DNA of 64,000 nt from Xylocopa sonorina (lineage: Eukaryota; Arthropoda; Insecta; Hymenoptera; Apidae), in NCBI RefSeq assembly GCF_050948175.1, contig NW_027490131.1, forward strand, positions 248,001 to 312,000, read 5' to 3'. This document shows, piece by piece, positions 37,461 through 52,177 of this stretch. The notes below the pieces were generated by a model. It saw nothing but the letters and a program-made list of their open reading frames with translations, searched no databases and was not told the DNA's origin. A program made the translations under genes and the position numbers. The first letter of the stretch is position 1; every line of letters begins with the position of its first letter.

Positions 37461-40400
37461 GAGTCCTAATGCTTCTTAAAACGCGATATCGCATCTCATT
37501 TCTATGTTTCATGGTAAGATATAATATGATTTGCGAAGTGTCATGTATTCCTCGTCTACACTTCAAATGAATGTGAATGCGACACTTCCTCGCTAGGAAA
37601 TAGAGTTTGCCGATGTCTACGTATCGTAGCAATAGTGATCTTATGATTCTTACAACGCGATATCGTATCTCATTTCTATGTTTCATGGTAAGATATAATA
37701 TGATTTGCGAAGTGTTATGTATTCCTCGTCTACACTTCAAATGAATGTAAATGCGACACTTCCTTGCTAGGAAATGGCGTCTGCAGATGTCTACGTATCG
37801 TAGCAATGGATTACTAATGCTTCTTAGAACGCGATATCGCATCTCATTTCTATGTTTCATGGTAAGATATGATATGATTTGCGAAGTGTAATGTATTCCT
37901 CGTCTACACTTGAAATGAATGTAAATGCGACACTTCCTTGCTAGGAAATAGCGTCTGCAGATGTCTAGGTATCGTAGCAATAGAGTTCAAATGCTTCTTA
38001 AAACGCGATATCGCATGTCATTCCTATGTTTCATGGTAAGATATAATATGATTTGCGAAGTGTTATGTATTTCTCGACTGCACTTCAAATGAATGTAAAT
38101 GCGACACTTCCTTGCTAGGAAATAGCGTCTGCAGATGTCTAGGTATCGTAGCAATAGAGTTCAAATGTTTCTTAAAACCCGATATCGCATCTCATTTCTA
38201 TGTTCCATGATAAGATATAATATGATTTGCGAAGTGTTATGTATTCCTCGACTGCACTTCAAATGAATGTAAATGCGACACTTCCTTGCAAGGAAATAGC
38301 GTTTGCAGATGTCAACGTATCGTAGCAATAGATTTCTTATGATTCTTAAAACGCGATATCGCATCTCATTTCTATGTTTCATGGTAAGATATAATATGAT
38401 TTGCGAAGTGTTATGTATTCCTCGTCTACACTTCAAATGAATGTAAATGCGACATTTCCTTGCTAGGAAATAACGTCTGCAGATGTCTAGGTATCGTAGC
38501 GATAGAGTTCTAATGCATCTTAAAACGCGATATCGCATTTCATTTCTATGTTTCATGGTAAGACATAATATGATTTGCGAAGTGTGTGTATTCCAAGTCT
38601 ACACTTCAAATGAATGTAAATGCGACACTTCCTTGCAAAGAAATAGCGCTTGCAGATGTCTACGTATCGTAGCAATAGATTTCTAATGCTTCTTAGAACG
38701 CGATATCGCATCTCATTTCTATGTTTCATGGTAAGATATAATATGATTTGCGAAGTGTAATGTATTCCTCGTCTACACTTCAAATGAATGTAAATGCGAC
38801 ATTCCTTGCTAGGAAATAGCGTCTGCAGATGTCTAGGTATCGTAGCGATAGAGTCCTAATGCTTCTTAAAACGCGATATCGCATCTCATTTCTATGTTTC
38901 ATGGTAAGATGTAATATGATTTCCGAAGTGTCATGTATTCCTCGTCTACACTTCAAATGAATGTGAATGCGACACTTCCTCGCTAGGAAATAGCGTTTGC
39001 AGATGTCTACGTATCGTAGCAATAGTGATCTTATGATTCTTACAACGCGATATCGTATCTCATTTCTATGTTTCATGGTAAGATATAATATGATTTGCGA
39101 AGTGTTATGTATTCCTCGTCTACACTTCAAATGAATGTAAATGCGACACTTCCTTGCTAGGAAATGGCGTCTGCAGATGTCTACGTATCGTAGCAATGGA
39201 TTACTAATGCTTCTTAGAATGCGATATCGCATCTCATTTCTATGTTTCATGGTAAGATATGATATGATTTGCGAAGTGTAATGTATTCCTCGTCTACACT
39301 TGAAATGAATGTAAATGCGACACTTCCTTGCTAGGAAATAGCGTCTGCAGATGTCTAGGTATCGTAGCAATAGAGTTCAAATGCTTCTTAAAACGCGATA
39401 TCGCATGTCATTCCTATGTTTCATGGTAAGATATAATATGATTTGCGAAGTGTTATGTATTTCTCGACTGCACTTCAAATGAATGTAAATGCGACACTTC
39501 CTTGCAAGGAAATAGCGTTTGCAGATGTCAACGTATCGTAGCAATAGATTTCTTATGATTCTTAAAACGCGATATCGCATCTCATTTCTATGTTTCATGG
39601 TAAGATATAATATGATTTGCGAAGTGTTATGTATTCCTCGTCTACACTTCAAATGAATGTAAATGCGACATTTCCTTGCTAGGAAATAACGTCTGCAGAT
39701 GTCTAGGTATCGTAGCGATAGAGTTCTAATGCATCTTAAAACGCGATATCGCATTTCATTTCTATGTTTCATGGTAAGACATAATATGATTTGCGAAGTG
39801 TGTGTATTCCAAGTCTACACTTCAAATGAATGTAAATGCGACACTTCCTTGCAAAGGAATAGCGCTTGCAGATGTCTACGTATCGTAGCAATAGATTTCT
39901 AATGCTTCTTAGAACGCGATATCGCATCTCATTTCTATGTTTCATGGTAAGATATAATATGATTTGCGAAGTGTAATGTATTCCTCGTCTACACTTCAAA
40001 TGAATGTAAATGCGACATTCCTTGCTAGGAAATAGCGTCTGCAGATGTCTAGGTATCGTAGCGATAGAGTCCTAATGCTTCTTAATACGCGATATCGCAT
40101 CTCATTTCTATGTTTCATGGTAAGATATAATATGATTTCCGAAGTGTCATGTATTCCTCGTCTACACTTCAAATGAATGTGAATGCGACACTTCCTCGCT
40201 AGGAAATAGCGTTTGCAGATGTCTACGTATCATAGCAATAGTGATCTTATGATTCTTACAACGCGATATCGTATCTCATTTCTATGTTTCATGGTAAGAT
40301 ATAATATGATTTGCGAAGTGTTATGTATTCCTCGTCTACACTTCAAATGAATGTAAATGCGACACTTCCTTGCTAGGAAATGGCGTCTGCAGATGTCTAC

Positions 40401-40560
40401 GTATCGTAGCAATGGATTACTAATGCTTCTTAGAACGCGATATCGCATCTCATTTCTATGTTTCATGGTAAGATATGATATGATTTGCGAAGTGTAATGT
40501 ATTCCTCGTCTACACTTCAAATGAATGTAAATGCGACACTTCCTTGCTAGGAAATAGCGT
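37461..40560 (+). repeat. 8-mer/7-mer higher-order repeat
   Basis: GAGTCCTAATGC recurs at 37461, 38851 and 40067, spacings of 1,390 bp (8 monomers minus 2) and 1,216 bp (7 monomers minus 2). Unit 1 has one extra monomer (about 38,090-38,265) with TTCAAATGTTTC and AAAACCCGATATCGC. Unit 2 lacks it and goes straight from TTTCTCGACTGC to GCAAGG with GTCAACG. Unit 3 is partial and leaves the pattern before about 40,560. Confidence 0.85.
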
Positions 40561-43195
40561 TTGCAGATGTCAGCGTATCGTAGCAATGGAGTTCTTATGA
40601 TTCTTAAAACGCGATATCGCATGTCATTTCTATGCTTCATGGTAAGATATAATATGATTTGCGAAATGTTATGTATTCCTCGTCTGCACTTCATATAAAT
40701 GTAAATGCGACACTTCCTTGAAAGGAAATAGCGTTTGCAGATGTCTACCTATCGTAGCAGTAGAGTTCATATGCTTATTAAAACGCGATATCGCATCTCA
40801 TTTCTATGTTTCATGGTAAGATATAATATGATTTGCGAAATGTTATGTATTCCTCGTCTACACTTCAAATGAATGTAAATGCGACACTTCCTTGCAAAGA
40901 AATAGCGTTTGCAGATGTCTACGTATCGTGGCAATAGATTTCTAATGCTTCTTAAAACGCGATATCGCATCTCATTTCTATGTTTCATGGTAAGATATAA
41001 TATGATTTGCGAAGTGTGATGTATTCCTCGTCTACACTTCAAATGAATGTAAATGCGACATTTCCTTGCTAGGAAATAGCGTTTGCAGATGTCTACCTGC
41101 CGTAGCAATAGAGTTCTAATGCTTCTTAAAACGCGATATCGCATCTCATTTCTATGTTTCATGATAAAATATAATATTCATTGCGAAGTGTTATGTATTC
41201 CTCGTCTACACTTCAAATGAATGTGAATGCGACACTTCCTCGCTAGGAAATAGCGTTTGCAGATGTCTACGTATCGTAGCAATAGTGATCTTATGATTCT
41301 TACAACGCGATATCGTATCTCATTTCTATGTTTCATGGTAAGATATAATATGATTTGCGAAGTGTTATGTATTCCTCGTCTACACTTCAAATGAATGTAA
41401 ATGCGACACTTCCTTGCTAGGAAATGGCGTCTGCAGATGTCTACGTATCGTAGCATTGGATTACTAATGCTTCTTAGAACGCGATATCGCATCACATTTC
41501 TATGTTTCATGGTAAGATATGATATGATTTGCGAAGTGTAATGTATTCCTCGTCTACACTTGAAATGAATGTAAATGCGGCACTTCCTTGCTAGGAAATA
41601 GCATCTGCAGATGTCTAGGTATCGTAGCAATAGAGTTCAAATGCTTCTTAAAACGCGATATCGCATGTCATTCCTATGTTTCATGGTAAGATATAATATG
41701 ATTTGCGAAGTGTTATGTATTTCTCGACTGCACTTCAAATGAATGTAAATGCGACACTTCCTTGCTAGGAAATAGCGTCTGCAGATGTCTAGGTATCGTA
41801 GCAATAGAGTTCAAATGTTTCTTAAAACCCGATATCGCATCTCATTTCTATGTTTCATGATAAGATATAATATGATTTGCGAAGTGTTATGTATTCCTCG
41901 ACTGCACTTCAAATGAATGTAAATGCGACACTTCCTTGCAAGGAAATAGCGTTTGCAGATGTCAACGTATCGTAGCAATAGATTTCTTATGATTCTTAAA
42001 ACGCGATATCGCATCTCATTTCTATGTTTCATGGTAAGATATAATATGATTTGCGAAGTGTTATGTATTCCTCGTCTACACTTCAAATGAATGTAAATGC
42101 GACATTTCCTTGCTAGGAAATAACGTCTGCAGATGTCTAGGTATCGTAGCGATAGAGTTCTAATGCATCTTAAAACGCGATATCGCATTTCATTTCTATG
42201 TTTCATGGTAAGACATAATATGATTTGCGAAGTGTGTGTATTCCAAGTCTACACTTCAAATGAATGTAAATGCGACACTTCCTTGCAAAGAAATAGCGCT
42301 TGCAGATGTCTACGTATCGTAGCAATAGATTTCTAATGCTTCTTAGAACGCGATATCGCATCTCATTTCTATGTTTCATGGTAAGATATAATATGATTTG
42401 CGAAGTGCTATGCATTCCTCGTCTGCACTTCATATAAATGTAAATGCGACACTTCCTTGAAAGGAAATAGCGTTTGCAGATGTCTACGTATCGTGGCAAT
42501 AGATTTCTAATGCTTCTTAAAACGCGATATCGCATCTCATTTCTATGTTTCATGGTAAGATATAATAAGATTTGCGAAGTGTTATGTATTCCTCGTCTAC
42601 ACTTCAAATGAATATAAATGCGACATTTCCTTGCTAGGAAATAGCGTCTGCAGATGTCTAGGTATCGTAGCGATATAGTTCTAATGCTTCTTAAAACGCG
42701 ATATCGCATCTCATTTCTATGTTTCATGGTAAGATATAATATGATTTGCGAAGTGTAATGTATTCCTCGTCTACACTTGAAATGAATGTAAATGCGACAC
42801 TTCCTTGCTAGGAAATAGCGTCTGCAGATGTCTAGGTATCGTAGCAATAGAGTTCAAATGTTTCTTAAAACCCGATATCGCATCTCATTTCTATGTTTCA
42901 TGGTAAGATATAATATGATTTGCGAAGTGTTATGTATTCCTCGACTGCACTTCAAATGAATGTAAATGCGACACTTCCTTGCAAGGAAATAGCGTTTGCA
43001 GATGTCAACGTATCGTAGCAATAGAGTTCTTATGATTCTTAAAACGCGATATCGCATCTGATTTCTATGTTTCATGGTAAGATATAATATGATTTTCGAA
43101 GTGTGTGTATTCCACGTCTACACTTCAAATGAATGTAAATGCGACACTTCCTTGCAAAGAAATAGCGTTTGCAGATGTCTACGTATCGTAGCAAT

Positions 43196-43203
43196 ATATT
43201 TTT
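43196..43203 (+). other. Private +2 bp T-run expansion
   Basis: Where sister monomers read GCAATAGATTTCTAATGC, this one reads GCAATATATTTTTCTAATGC. The T run is two bases longer. The length budget between the markers at 41,667 and 45,490 (22 monomers minus 5 bp) only closes if this +2 is counted. Confidence 0.85.
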
Positions 43204-46200
43204 CTAATGCTTCTTAGAACGCGATATCGCATCTCATTTCTATGTTTCATGGAAAGATATAATATGATTTGCGAAGTGTAATGCATTCCTCGTCTACACT
43301 TCAAATGAATGTAAATGCGACATTCCTTGCTAGGAAATAGCGTCTGCAGATGTCTAGGTATCGTAGCAATAGAGTTCAAATGCTTCTTAAAACGCGATAT
43401 CGCATCTCATTTCTATGTTTCATGGTAAGATATGATATGATTTGCGAAGTGTAATGTATTCCTCGTCTACACTTCAAATGAATGTAAATGCGACACTTCC
43501 TTGCTAGGAAATAGCGTTTGCAGATGTCAACGTATCGTAGCAATAGAGTTCTTATGATTCTTAAAACGCGATATCGCATATCATTTCTATGCTTCATGGT
43601 AAGATATAATATGATTTGCGAAGTGTTATGTATTCCTCGTCTACACTTCAAATGAATGTGAATGCGACATTCCTTGCTAGGAAATAGCGTCTGCAGATGT
43701 CTAGGTATCGTAGCGATAGAGTTCTAATGCTTCTTAAAACGCGACATCGCATCTCATTTCTATGTTTCATGGTAAGATATAATATGATTTGCGAAGTGCT
43801 ATGCATTCCTCGTCTGCACTTCGTATGAATGTAAATGCGACACTTCCTTGAAAGGAAATAGCGTTTGCAGATGTCTACCTATCGTAGCAGTAGAGTTCAA
43901 ATGCTTATTAAAACGCGATATCGCATCTCATTTCTATGTTTCATGGTAAGATATAATATGATTTGCGAAATGTTATGTATTCCTCGTCTACACTTCAAAT
44001 GAATGTAAATGCGACACTTCCTTGCAAAGAAATAGCGTTTGCAGATGTCTACGTATCGTGGCAATAGATTTCTAATGCTTCTTAAAACGCGATATCGCAT
44101 CTCATTTCTATGTTTCATGGTAAGATATAATATGATTTGCGAAGAGTTATGTATTCCTCGTCTACACTTCAAATGAATGTAAATGCGACATTTCCTTGCT
44201 AGGAAATAGCGTTTGCAGATGTCTACCTGCCGTAGCAATAGAGTTCTAATGCTTCTTAAAACGCGATATCGCATCTCATTTCTATGTTTCATTGTAAGAT
44301 ATAATATTCATTGCGAAGTGTTATGTATTCCTCGTCTACACTTCAAATGAATGTAAATGCGACATTTCCTTGCTAGGAAATAGCGTCTGCAGATGTCTAG
44401 GTATCGTAGCGATATAGTTCTAATGCTTCTTAAAACGCGATATCGCATCTGATTTCTATGTTTCATGGTAAGATATAATATGATTTGCGAAGTGTGTGTA
44501 TTCCACGTCTACACTTCAAATGAATGTAAATGCGACACTTCCTTGCAAAGAAATAGCGTTTGCAGATGTCTACGTATCGTAGCAATAGATTTCTAATGCT
44601 TCTTGGAACGCGATATCGCATCTCATTTCTATGTTTCATGGTAAGATATAATATGATTTGCGAAGTGTAATGTATTCCTCGTCTACACTTCAAATGAATG
44701 TAAATGCGACATTCCTTGCTAGGAAATAGCGTCTGCAGATGTCTAGGTATCGTAGCAATAGAGTTCAAATGCTTCTTAAAACGCGATATCGCATCTCATT
44801 TCTACGTTTCATGATAAGATATAATATTCATTGCGAAGTGTTATGTATTCCTCGTCTACACTTCAAATGAATGTGAATGCGACACTTCCTCGCTAGGAAA
44901 TAGCGTTTGCAGATGTCTACGTATCGTAGCAATAGTGATCTTATGATTCTTACAACGCGATATCGTATCTCATTTCTATGTTTCATGGTAAGATATGATA
45001 TGATTTGCGAAGTGTAATGTATTCCTCGTCTACACTTCAAATGAATGTAAGTGCGACATTTCCTTGCTAGGAAATAGCGTCTGCAGATGTCTAGGTATCG
45101 TAGCGATATAGTTCTAATGCTTCTTAAAACGCGATATCGCATCTGATTTCTATGTTTCATGGTAAGATATAATATGATTTGCGAAGTGTGTGTATTCCAC
45201 GTCTACACTTCAAATGAATGTAAATGCGACACTTCCTTGCAAAGAAATAGCGTTTGCAGATGTCTACGTATCGTAGCAATAGATTTCTAATGCTTCTTAG
45301 AACGCGATATCGCATCTCATTTCTATGTTTCATGGTAAGATATAATATGATTTGCGAAGTGTAAAGTATTCCTCGTCTACACTTGAAATGAATGTAAATG
45401 CGACACTTCCTTGCTAGGAAATAGCGTCTGCAGATGTCTAGGTATCGTAGCAATAGAGTTCAAATGCTTCTTAAAACGCGATATCGCATGTCATTCCTAT
45501 GTTTCATGGTAAGATATAATATGATTTGCGAAGTGTTATGTATTTCCCGACTGCACTTCAAATGAATGTAAATGCGACACTTCCTTGCTAGGAAATAGCG
45601 TCTGCAGATGTCTAGGTATCGTAGCAATAGAGTTCAAATGTTTCTTAAAACCCGATATCGCATCTCATTTCTATGTTTCATGATAAGATATAATATGATT
45701 TGCGAAGTGTTATGTATTCCTCGACTGCACTTCAAATGAATGTAAATGCGACACTTCCTTGCAAGGAAATAGCGTTTGCAGATGTCAACGTATCGTAGCA
45801 ATAGATTTCTTATGATTCTTAAAACGCGATATCGCATCTCATTTCTATGTTTCATGGTAAGATATAATATGATTTGCGAAGTGTTATGTATTCCTCGTCT
45901 ACACTTCAAATGAATGTAAATGCGACATTTCCTTGCTAGGAAATAGCGTCTGCAGATGTCTAGGTATCGTAGCGATAGAGTTCTAATGCTTCTTAAAGCG
46001 CGATATCGCATTTCATTTCTATGTTTCATGGTAAGACATAATATGATTTGCGAAGTGTGTGTATTCCAAGTCTACACTTCAAATGAATGTAAATGCGACA
46101 CTTCCTTGCAAAGAAATAGCGCTTGCAGATGTCTACGTATCGTAGCAATAGATTTCTAATGCTTCTTATATCGCGATATCGCATCTCATTTCTATGTTTC

Positions 46201-49059
46201 ATGGTAAGATATAATATGATTTGCGAAGTGCTATGCATTCCTCGTCTGCACTTCGTATGAATGTAAATGCGACACTTCCTTGAAAGGAAATAGCGTTTGC
46301 AGATGTCTACCTATCGTAGCAGTAGAGTTCAAATGCTTATTAAAACGCGATATCGCATCACATTTCTATGTTTCATGGTAAGATATAATATGATTTGCGA
46401 AATGTTATGTATTCCTCGTCTACACTTCAAATGAATGTAAATGCGACACTTCCTTGCAAAGAAATAGCGTTTGCAGATGTCTACGTATCGTGGCAATAGA
46501 TTTCTAATGCTTCTTAAAACGCGATATCGCATCTCATTTCTATGTTTCATGGTAAGATATAATATGATTTGCGAAGTGTTATGTATTCCTCGTCTACACT
46601 TCAAATGAATGTAAATGCGACATTTCCTTGCTAGGAAATAGCGTTTGCAGATGTCTACCTGCCGTAGCAATAGAGTTCTAATGCTTCTTAAAACGCGATA
46701 TCGCATCTCATTTCTATGTTTCATTGTAAGATATAATATGATTTGCGAAGTGTTATGTATTCCTCGTCTACACTTCAAATGAATGTAAATGCGACATTTC
46801 CTTGCTAGGAAATAGCGTCTGCAGATGTCTAGGTATCGTAGCGATATAGTTCTAATGCTTCTTAGAACGCGATATCGCATTTCATTTCTATGTTTCATGG
46901 TAAGACATAATATGATTTGCGAAGTGTGTGTATTCCAAGTCTACACTTCAAATGAATGTAAATGCGACACTTCCTTGCAAAGAAATAGCGCTTGCAGATG
47001 TCTACGTATCGTAGCAATAGATTTCTAATGCTTCTTAGAACGCGATATCGCATCTCATTTCTATGTTTCATGGTAAGATATAATATGATTTGCGAAGTGT
47101 AATGTATTCCTCGTCTACACTTCAAATGAATGTAAATGCGACATTCCTTGCTAGGAAATAGCGACTGCAGATGTCTAGGTATCGTAGCGATAGAGTCCTA
47201 ATGCTTCTTAAAACGCGATATCGCATCTCATTTCTATGTTTCATGATAAGATATAATATTCATTGCGAAGTGTCATGTATTCCTCGTCTACACTTCAAAT
47301 GAATGTGAATGCGACACTTCCTCGCTAGGAAATAGCGTTTGCAGATGTCTACGTATCGTAGCAATAGTGATCTTATGATTCTTACAACGCGATATCGTAT
47401 CTCATTTCTATGTTTCATGGTAAGATATAATATGATTTGCGAAGTGTTATGTATTCCTCGTCTACACTTCAAATGAATGTAAATGCGACACTTCCTTGCT
47501 AGGAAATGGCGTCTGCAGATGTCTACGTATCGTAGCAATGGATTACTAATGCTTCTTAGAACGCGATATCGCATCTCATTTCTATGTTTCATGGTAGGAT
47601 ATGATATGATTTGCGAAGTGTAATGTATTCCTCGTCTACACTTGAAATGAATGTAAATGCGACACTTCCTTGCTACGAAATAGCGTCTGCAGATGTCTAG
47701 GTATCGTAGCAATAGAGTTCAAATGCTTCTTAAAACGCGATATCGCATGTCATTCCTATGTTTCATGGTAAGATATAATATGATTTGCGAAGTGTTATGT
47801 ATTTCCCGACTGCACTTCAAATGAATGTAAATGCGACACTTCCTTGCTGGGAAATAGCGTCTGCAGATGTCTAGGTATCGTAGCAATAGAGTTCAAATGT
47901 TTCTTAAAACCCGATATCGCATCTCATTTCTATGTTTCATGATAAGATATAATATGATTTGCGAAGTGTTATGTATTCCTCGACTGCACTTCAAATGAAT
48001 GTAAATGCGACACTTCCTTGCAAGGAAATAGCGTTTGCAGATGTCAACGTATCGTAGTAATAGATTTCTTATGATTCTTAAAACGCGATATCGCATCTCA
48101 TTTCTATGCTTCATGGTAAGATATAATATGATTTGCGAAGTGTTATGTATTCCTCGTCTACACTTCAAATGAATGTAAATGCGACATTTCCTTGCTAGGA
48201 AATAGCGTTTGCAGATGTCTACCTATCGTAGCAATAGAGTTCTAATGCTTCTTAAAACGCGACATCGCATCTCATTTCTATGTTTCATGGTAAGATATAA
48301 TATGATTTGCGAAGTGCTATGCATTCCTCGTCTGCACTTCATATAAATGTAAATGCGACACTTCCTTGAAAGGAAATAGCGTTTGCAGATGTCTACCTAT
48401 CGTAGCAGTAGAGTTCATATGCTTATTAAAACGCGATATCGCATCTCATTTCTATGTTTCATGGTAAGATATAATATGATTTGCGAAGTGTTATGTATTC
48501 CTCGTCTACACTTCAAATGAATGTAAATGCGACATTTCCTTGCTGGGAAATAGCGTTTGCAGATGTCTACCTGCCGTAGCAATAGAGTTCTAATGCTTCT
48601 TAAAACGCGATATCGCATCTCATTTCTATGTTTCATTGTAAGATATAGTATGATTTGCGAAGTGTTATGTATTCCTCGTCTACACTTCAAATGAATGTAA
48701 ATGCGACATTTCCTTGCTAGGAAATAGCGTCTGCAGATGTCTAGGTACCGTAGCGATATAGTTCTAATGCTTCTTAAAACGCGATATCGCATCTCATTTC
48801 TATGTTTCATGGTAAGATATAATATGATTTGCGAAGAGTGTGTATTCCACGTCTACACTTCAAATGAATGTAAATGCGACACTTCCTAGCAAAGAAATAG
48901 CGTTTGCAGATGTCTACCTGCCGTAGCAATAGAGTTCTAATGCTTCTTAAAACGCGATATCGCATCTCATTTCTATGTTTCATGGTAAGATATAATATGA
49001 TTTGCGAAGTGTTATGTATTCCTCGTCTACACTTCTAATGAATGTAAATGCGACATTTC

Positions 49060-51575
49060 CTTGCTAGGAAATAGCGTCTGCAGATGTCTAGGTATCGTAG
49101 CGATAGAGTTCTAATGCTTCTTAAAACGCGATATCGCATTTCATTTCTATGTTTCATGGTAAGACATAATATGATTTGCGAAGTGTGTGTATTCCAAGTC
49201 TACACTTCAAATGAATGTAAATGCGACACTTCCTTGCAAAGAAATAGCGCTTGCAGATGTCTAAGTATCGTAGCAATAGATTTCTAATGCTTCTTAAAAC
49301 GCGATATCGCATCTCATTTCTATGTTTCATGGTAAGATATAATATGATTTGCGAAGTGTGTGTATTCCACGTCTACACTTCAAATGAATGTAAATGCGAC
49401 ACTTCCTAGCAAAGAAATAGCGTTTGCAGATGTCTACGTATCGTAGCAATAGACTTCTAATGCTTCTTAGAACGCGATATCGCATCTCATTTCTATGTTT
49501 CATGGTAAGATATAATATGATTTGCGAAGTGTAATGTATTCCTCGTCTACACTTGAAATGAATGTAAATGCGACACTTCCTTGCTAGGAAATAGCGTCTG
49601 CAGATGTCTAGGTATCGTAGCAATAGAGTTCAAATGCTTCTTAAAACGCGATATCGCATGTCATTCCTATGTTTCATGGTAAGATATAATATGATTTGCG
49701 AAGTGTTATGTATTTCCCGACTGCACTTCAAATGAATGTAAATGCGACACTTCCTTGCTAGGAAATAGCGTCTGCAGATGTCTAGGTATCGTAGCAATAG
49801 AGTTCAAATGTTTCTTAAAACCCGATATCGCATCTCATTTCTATGTTTCATGATAAGATATAATATGATTTGCGAAGTGTTATGTATTCCTCGACTGCAC
49901 TTCAAATGAATGTAAATGCGACACTTCCTTGCAAGGAAATAGCGTTGGCAGATGTCAACGTATCGTAGTAATAGATTTCTTATGATTCTTAAAACGCGAT
50001 ATCGCATCTCATTTCTATGTTTCATGGTAAGATATAATATGATTTGCGAAGTGTTATGTATTCCTCGTCTACACTTCTAATGAATGTAAATGCGACATTT
50101 CCTTGCTAGGAAATAGCGTCTGCAGATGTCTAGGTATCGTAGCGATAGAGTTCTAATGCTTCTTAAAACGCGATATCGCATTTCATTTCTATGTTTCATG
50201 GTAAGACATAATATGATTTGCGAAGTGTGTGTATTCCAAGTCTACACTTCAAATGAATGTAAATGCGACACTTCCTTGCAAAGAAATAGCGCTTGCAGAT
50301 GTCTACGTATCGTAGCAATAGATTTCTAATGCTTCTTAGATCGCGATATCGCATCTCATTTCTATGTTTCATGGTAAGATATAATATGATTTGCGAAGTG
50401 TAATGTATTCCTCGTCTACACTTCAAATGAATGGAAATGCGACATTCCTTGCTAGGAAATAGCGTCTGCAGATGTCTAGGTATCGTAGCAATAGAGTTCA
50501 AATGCTTCTTAAAACGCGATATAGCATCTCATTTCTATGTTTCATGATAAGATATAATATTCATTGCGAAGTGACATGTATTCCTCGTCTACACTTCAAA
50601 TGAATGTGAATGCGACACTTCCTCGCTAGGAAATAGCGTTTGCAGATGTCTACGTATCGTAGCAATAGTGACCTTATGATTCTTACAACGCGATATCGTA
50701 TCTCATTTCTATGTTTCATGGTAAGATATAATATGATTTGCGAAGTGTTATGTATTCCTCGTCTACACTTCAAATGAATGTAAATGCGACACTTCCTTGC
50801 TAGGAAATGGCGTCTGCAGATGTCTACGTATCATAGCAATGGATTACTAATGCTTCTTAGAACGCGATATCGCATCTCATTTCTATGTTTCATGGTAAGA
50901 TATGATATGATTTGCGAAGTGTAATGTATTCCTCGTCTACACTTCAAATGAATGTAAATACGACACTTCCTTGCTAGGAAATAGCGTTTGCAGATGTCAA
51001 CGTATCGTAGCAATGGAGTTCTTATGATTCTTAAAACGCGATATCGCATATCATTTCTATGCTTCATGGTAAGATATAATATGATTTGCGAAGTGTTACG
51101 TATTCCTCGTCTACACTTCAAATGAATGTGAATGCGACACTTCCTCGCTAGGAAATAGCGTTTGCAGATGTCTACGTATCGTAGCAATAGTGTTCTTATG
51201 ATTCATACAACGCGATATCGTATCTCATTTCTATGTTTCATGGTAAGATATAATATGATTTGCGAAGTGTTATGTATTCCTCGTCTACACTTCAAATGAA
51301 TGTAAATGCGACATTTCCTTGCTAGGAAATAGCGTTTGCAGATGTCTACCTATCGTAGCAATAGAGTTCTAATGCTTCTTAAAACGCGACATCGCATCTC
51401 ATTTCTATGTTTCATGGTAAGATATAATATGATTTGCGAAGTGCTATGAATTCCTCGTCTGCACTTCATATAAATGTAAATGCGACACTTCCTTGAAAGG
51501 AAATAGCGTTTGCAGATGTCTACCTATCGTAGCAGTAGAGTTCATATGCTTATTAAAACGCGATATCGCATCTCA
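49060..51575 (+). repeat. Long segmental duplication, copy 1 (about 2.5 kb)
   Basis: This is nearly identical to 57,752-60,094. The offset is 8,692 bp up to about 50,300 and 8,519 bp from about 50,480. The difference of 173 bp is one whole monomer, present here (about 50,280-50,470, with GCGACATTCC) and absent from the other copy. Shared private states include AGACTTCTAAT, TCGTAGTAATAG, GTGACATG and AGTGACCTTATG. Confidence 0.87.
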
Positions 51576-52177
51576 TTTCTATGTTTCATGGTAAGATATA
51601 ATATGATTTGCGAAATGTTATGTATTCCTCGTCTACACTTCAAATGAATGTAAATGCGACACTTCCTTGCAAAGAAATAGCGTTTGCAGATGTCTACGTA
51701 TCGTGGCAATAGATTTCTAATGCTTCTTAAAACGCGATATCGCATCTCATTTCTATGTTTCATGGTAAGATATAATATGATTTGCGAAGTGTTATGTATT
51801 CCTCGTCTACACTTCAAATGAATGTAAATGCGACATTTCCTTGCTAGGAAATAGCGTTTGCAGATGTCTACCTGCCGTAGCAATAGAGTTCTAATGCTTC
51901 TTAAAACGCGATATCACATCTCATTTCTATGTTTCATGGTAAGATTATAATATGATTTGCGAAGTGTTATGTATTCCTCGTCTACACTTCAAATGAATGT
52001 AAATGCGACATTTCCTTGCTAGGAAATAGCGTCTGCAGATGTCTAGGTATCGTAGCAAGAGAGTTCAAATGTTTCATAAAAACCCGATATCGCATCTCAT
52101 TTCTATGTTTCATGGTAAGATATAATATGATTTGCGAAGTGTTATGTATTCCTCGTCTACACTTCAAATGAATGTAA

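Larger units (their letters stand above)
24186..38016. repeat. Domain II: A-type satellite with GTGTGTGTA and TTGAAAGG lineages
   Basis: From 24,186 the repertoire changes. Type-B tracts almost vanish, and CTTGAAAGGAAA, GCAGTAG, GGAAAGAGCG, TTTCTGTGTTTCATGG and GCGAACTTTCC appear. The first 173-bp monomers are also here, with GTGTGTGTA where others read GTGTTATGTA, at 24321, 26234, 26755, 29712, 30581, 36322 and 36843. GAAAGAGCG monomers begin at 26620, 30446 and 36708, and a related GGAAAGAGCG occurs near 35,685. The remaining sequence is ordinary type-A monomers. I see no gene or inserted element. Confidence 0.82.

Noticed and set aside
40067..40560. Breakpoint of the third 7-mer unit as another case of the position 18-53 hotspot
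   Set aside because: An upstream difference (ACTTCAAATG against ACTTGAAATG near 40,518) puts the switch earlier, between about positions 139 and 162, so it is counted as an exception.
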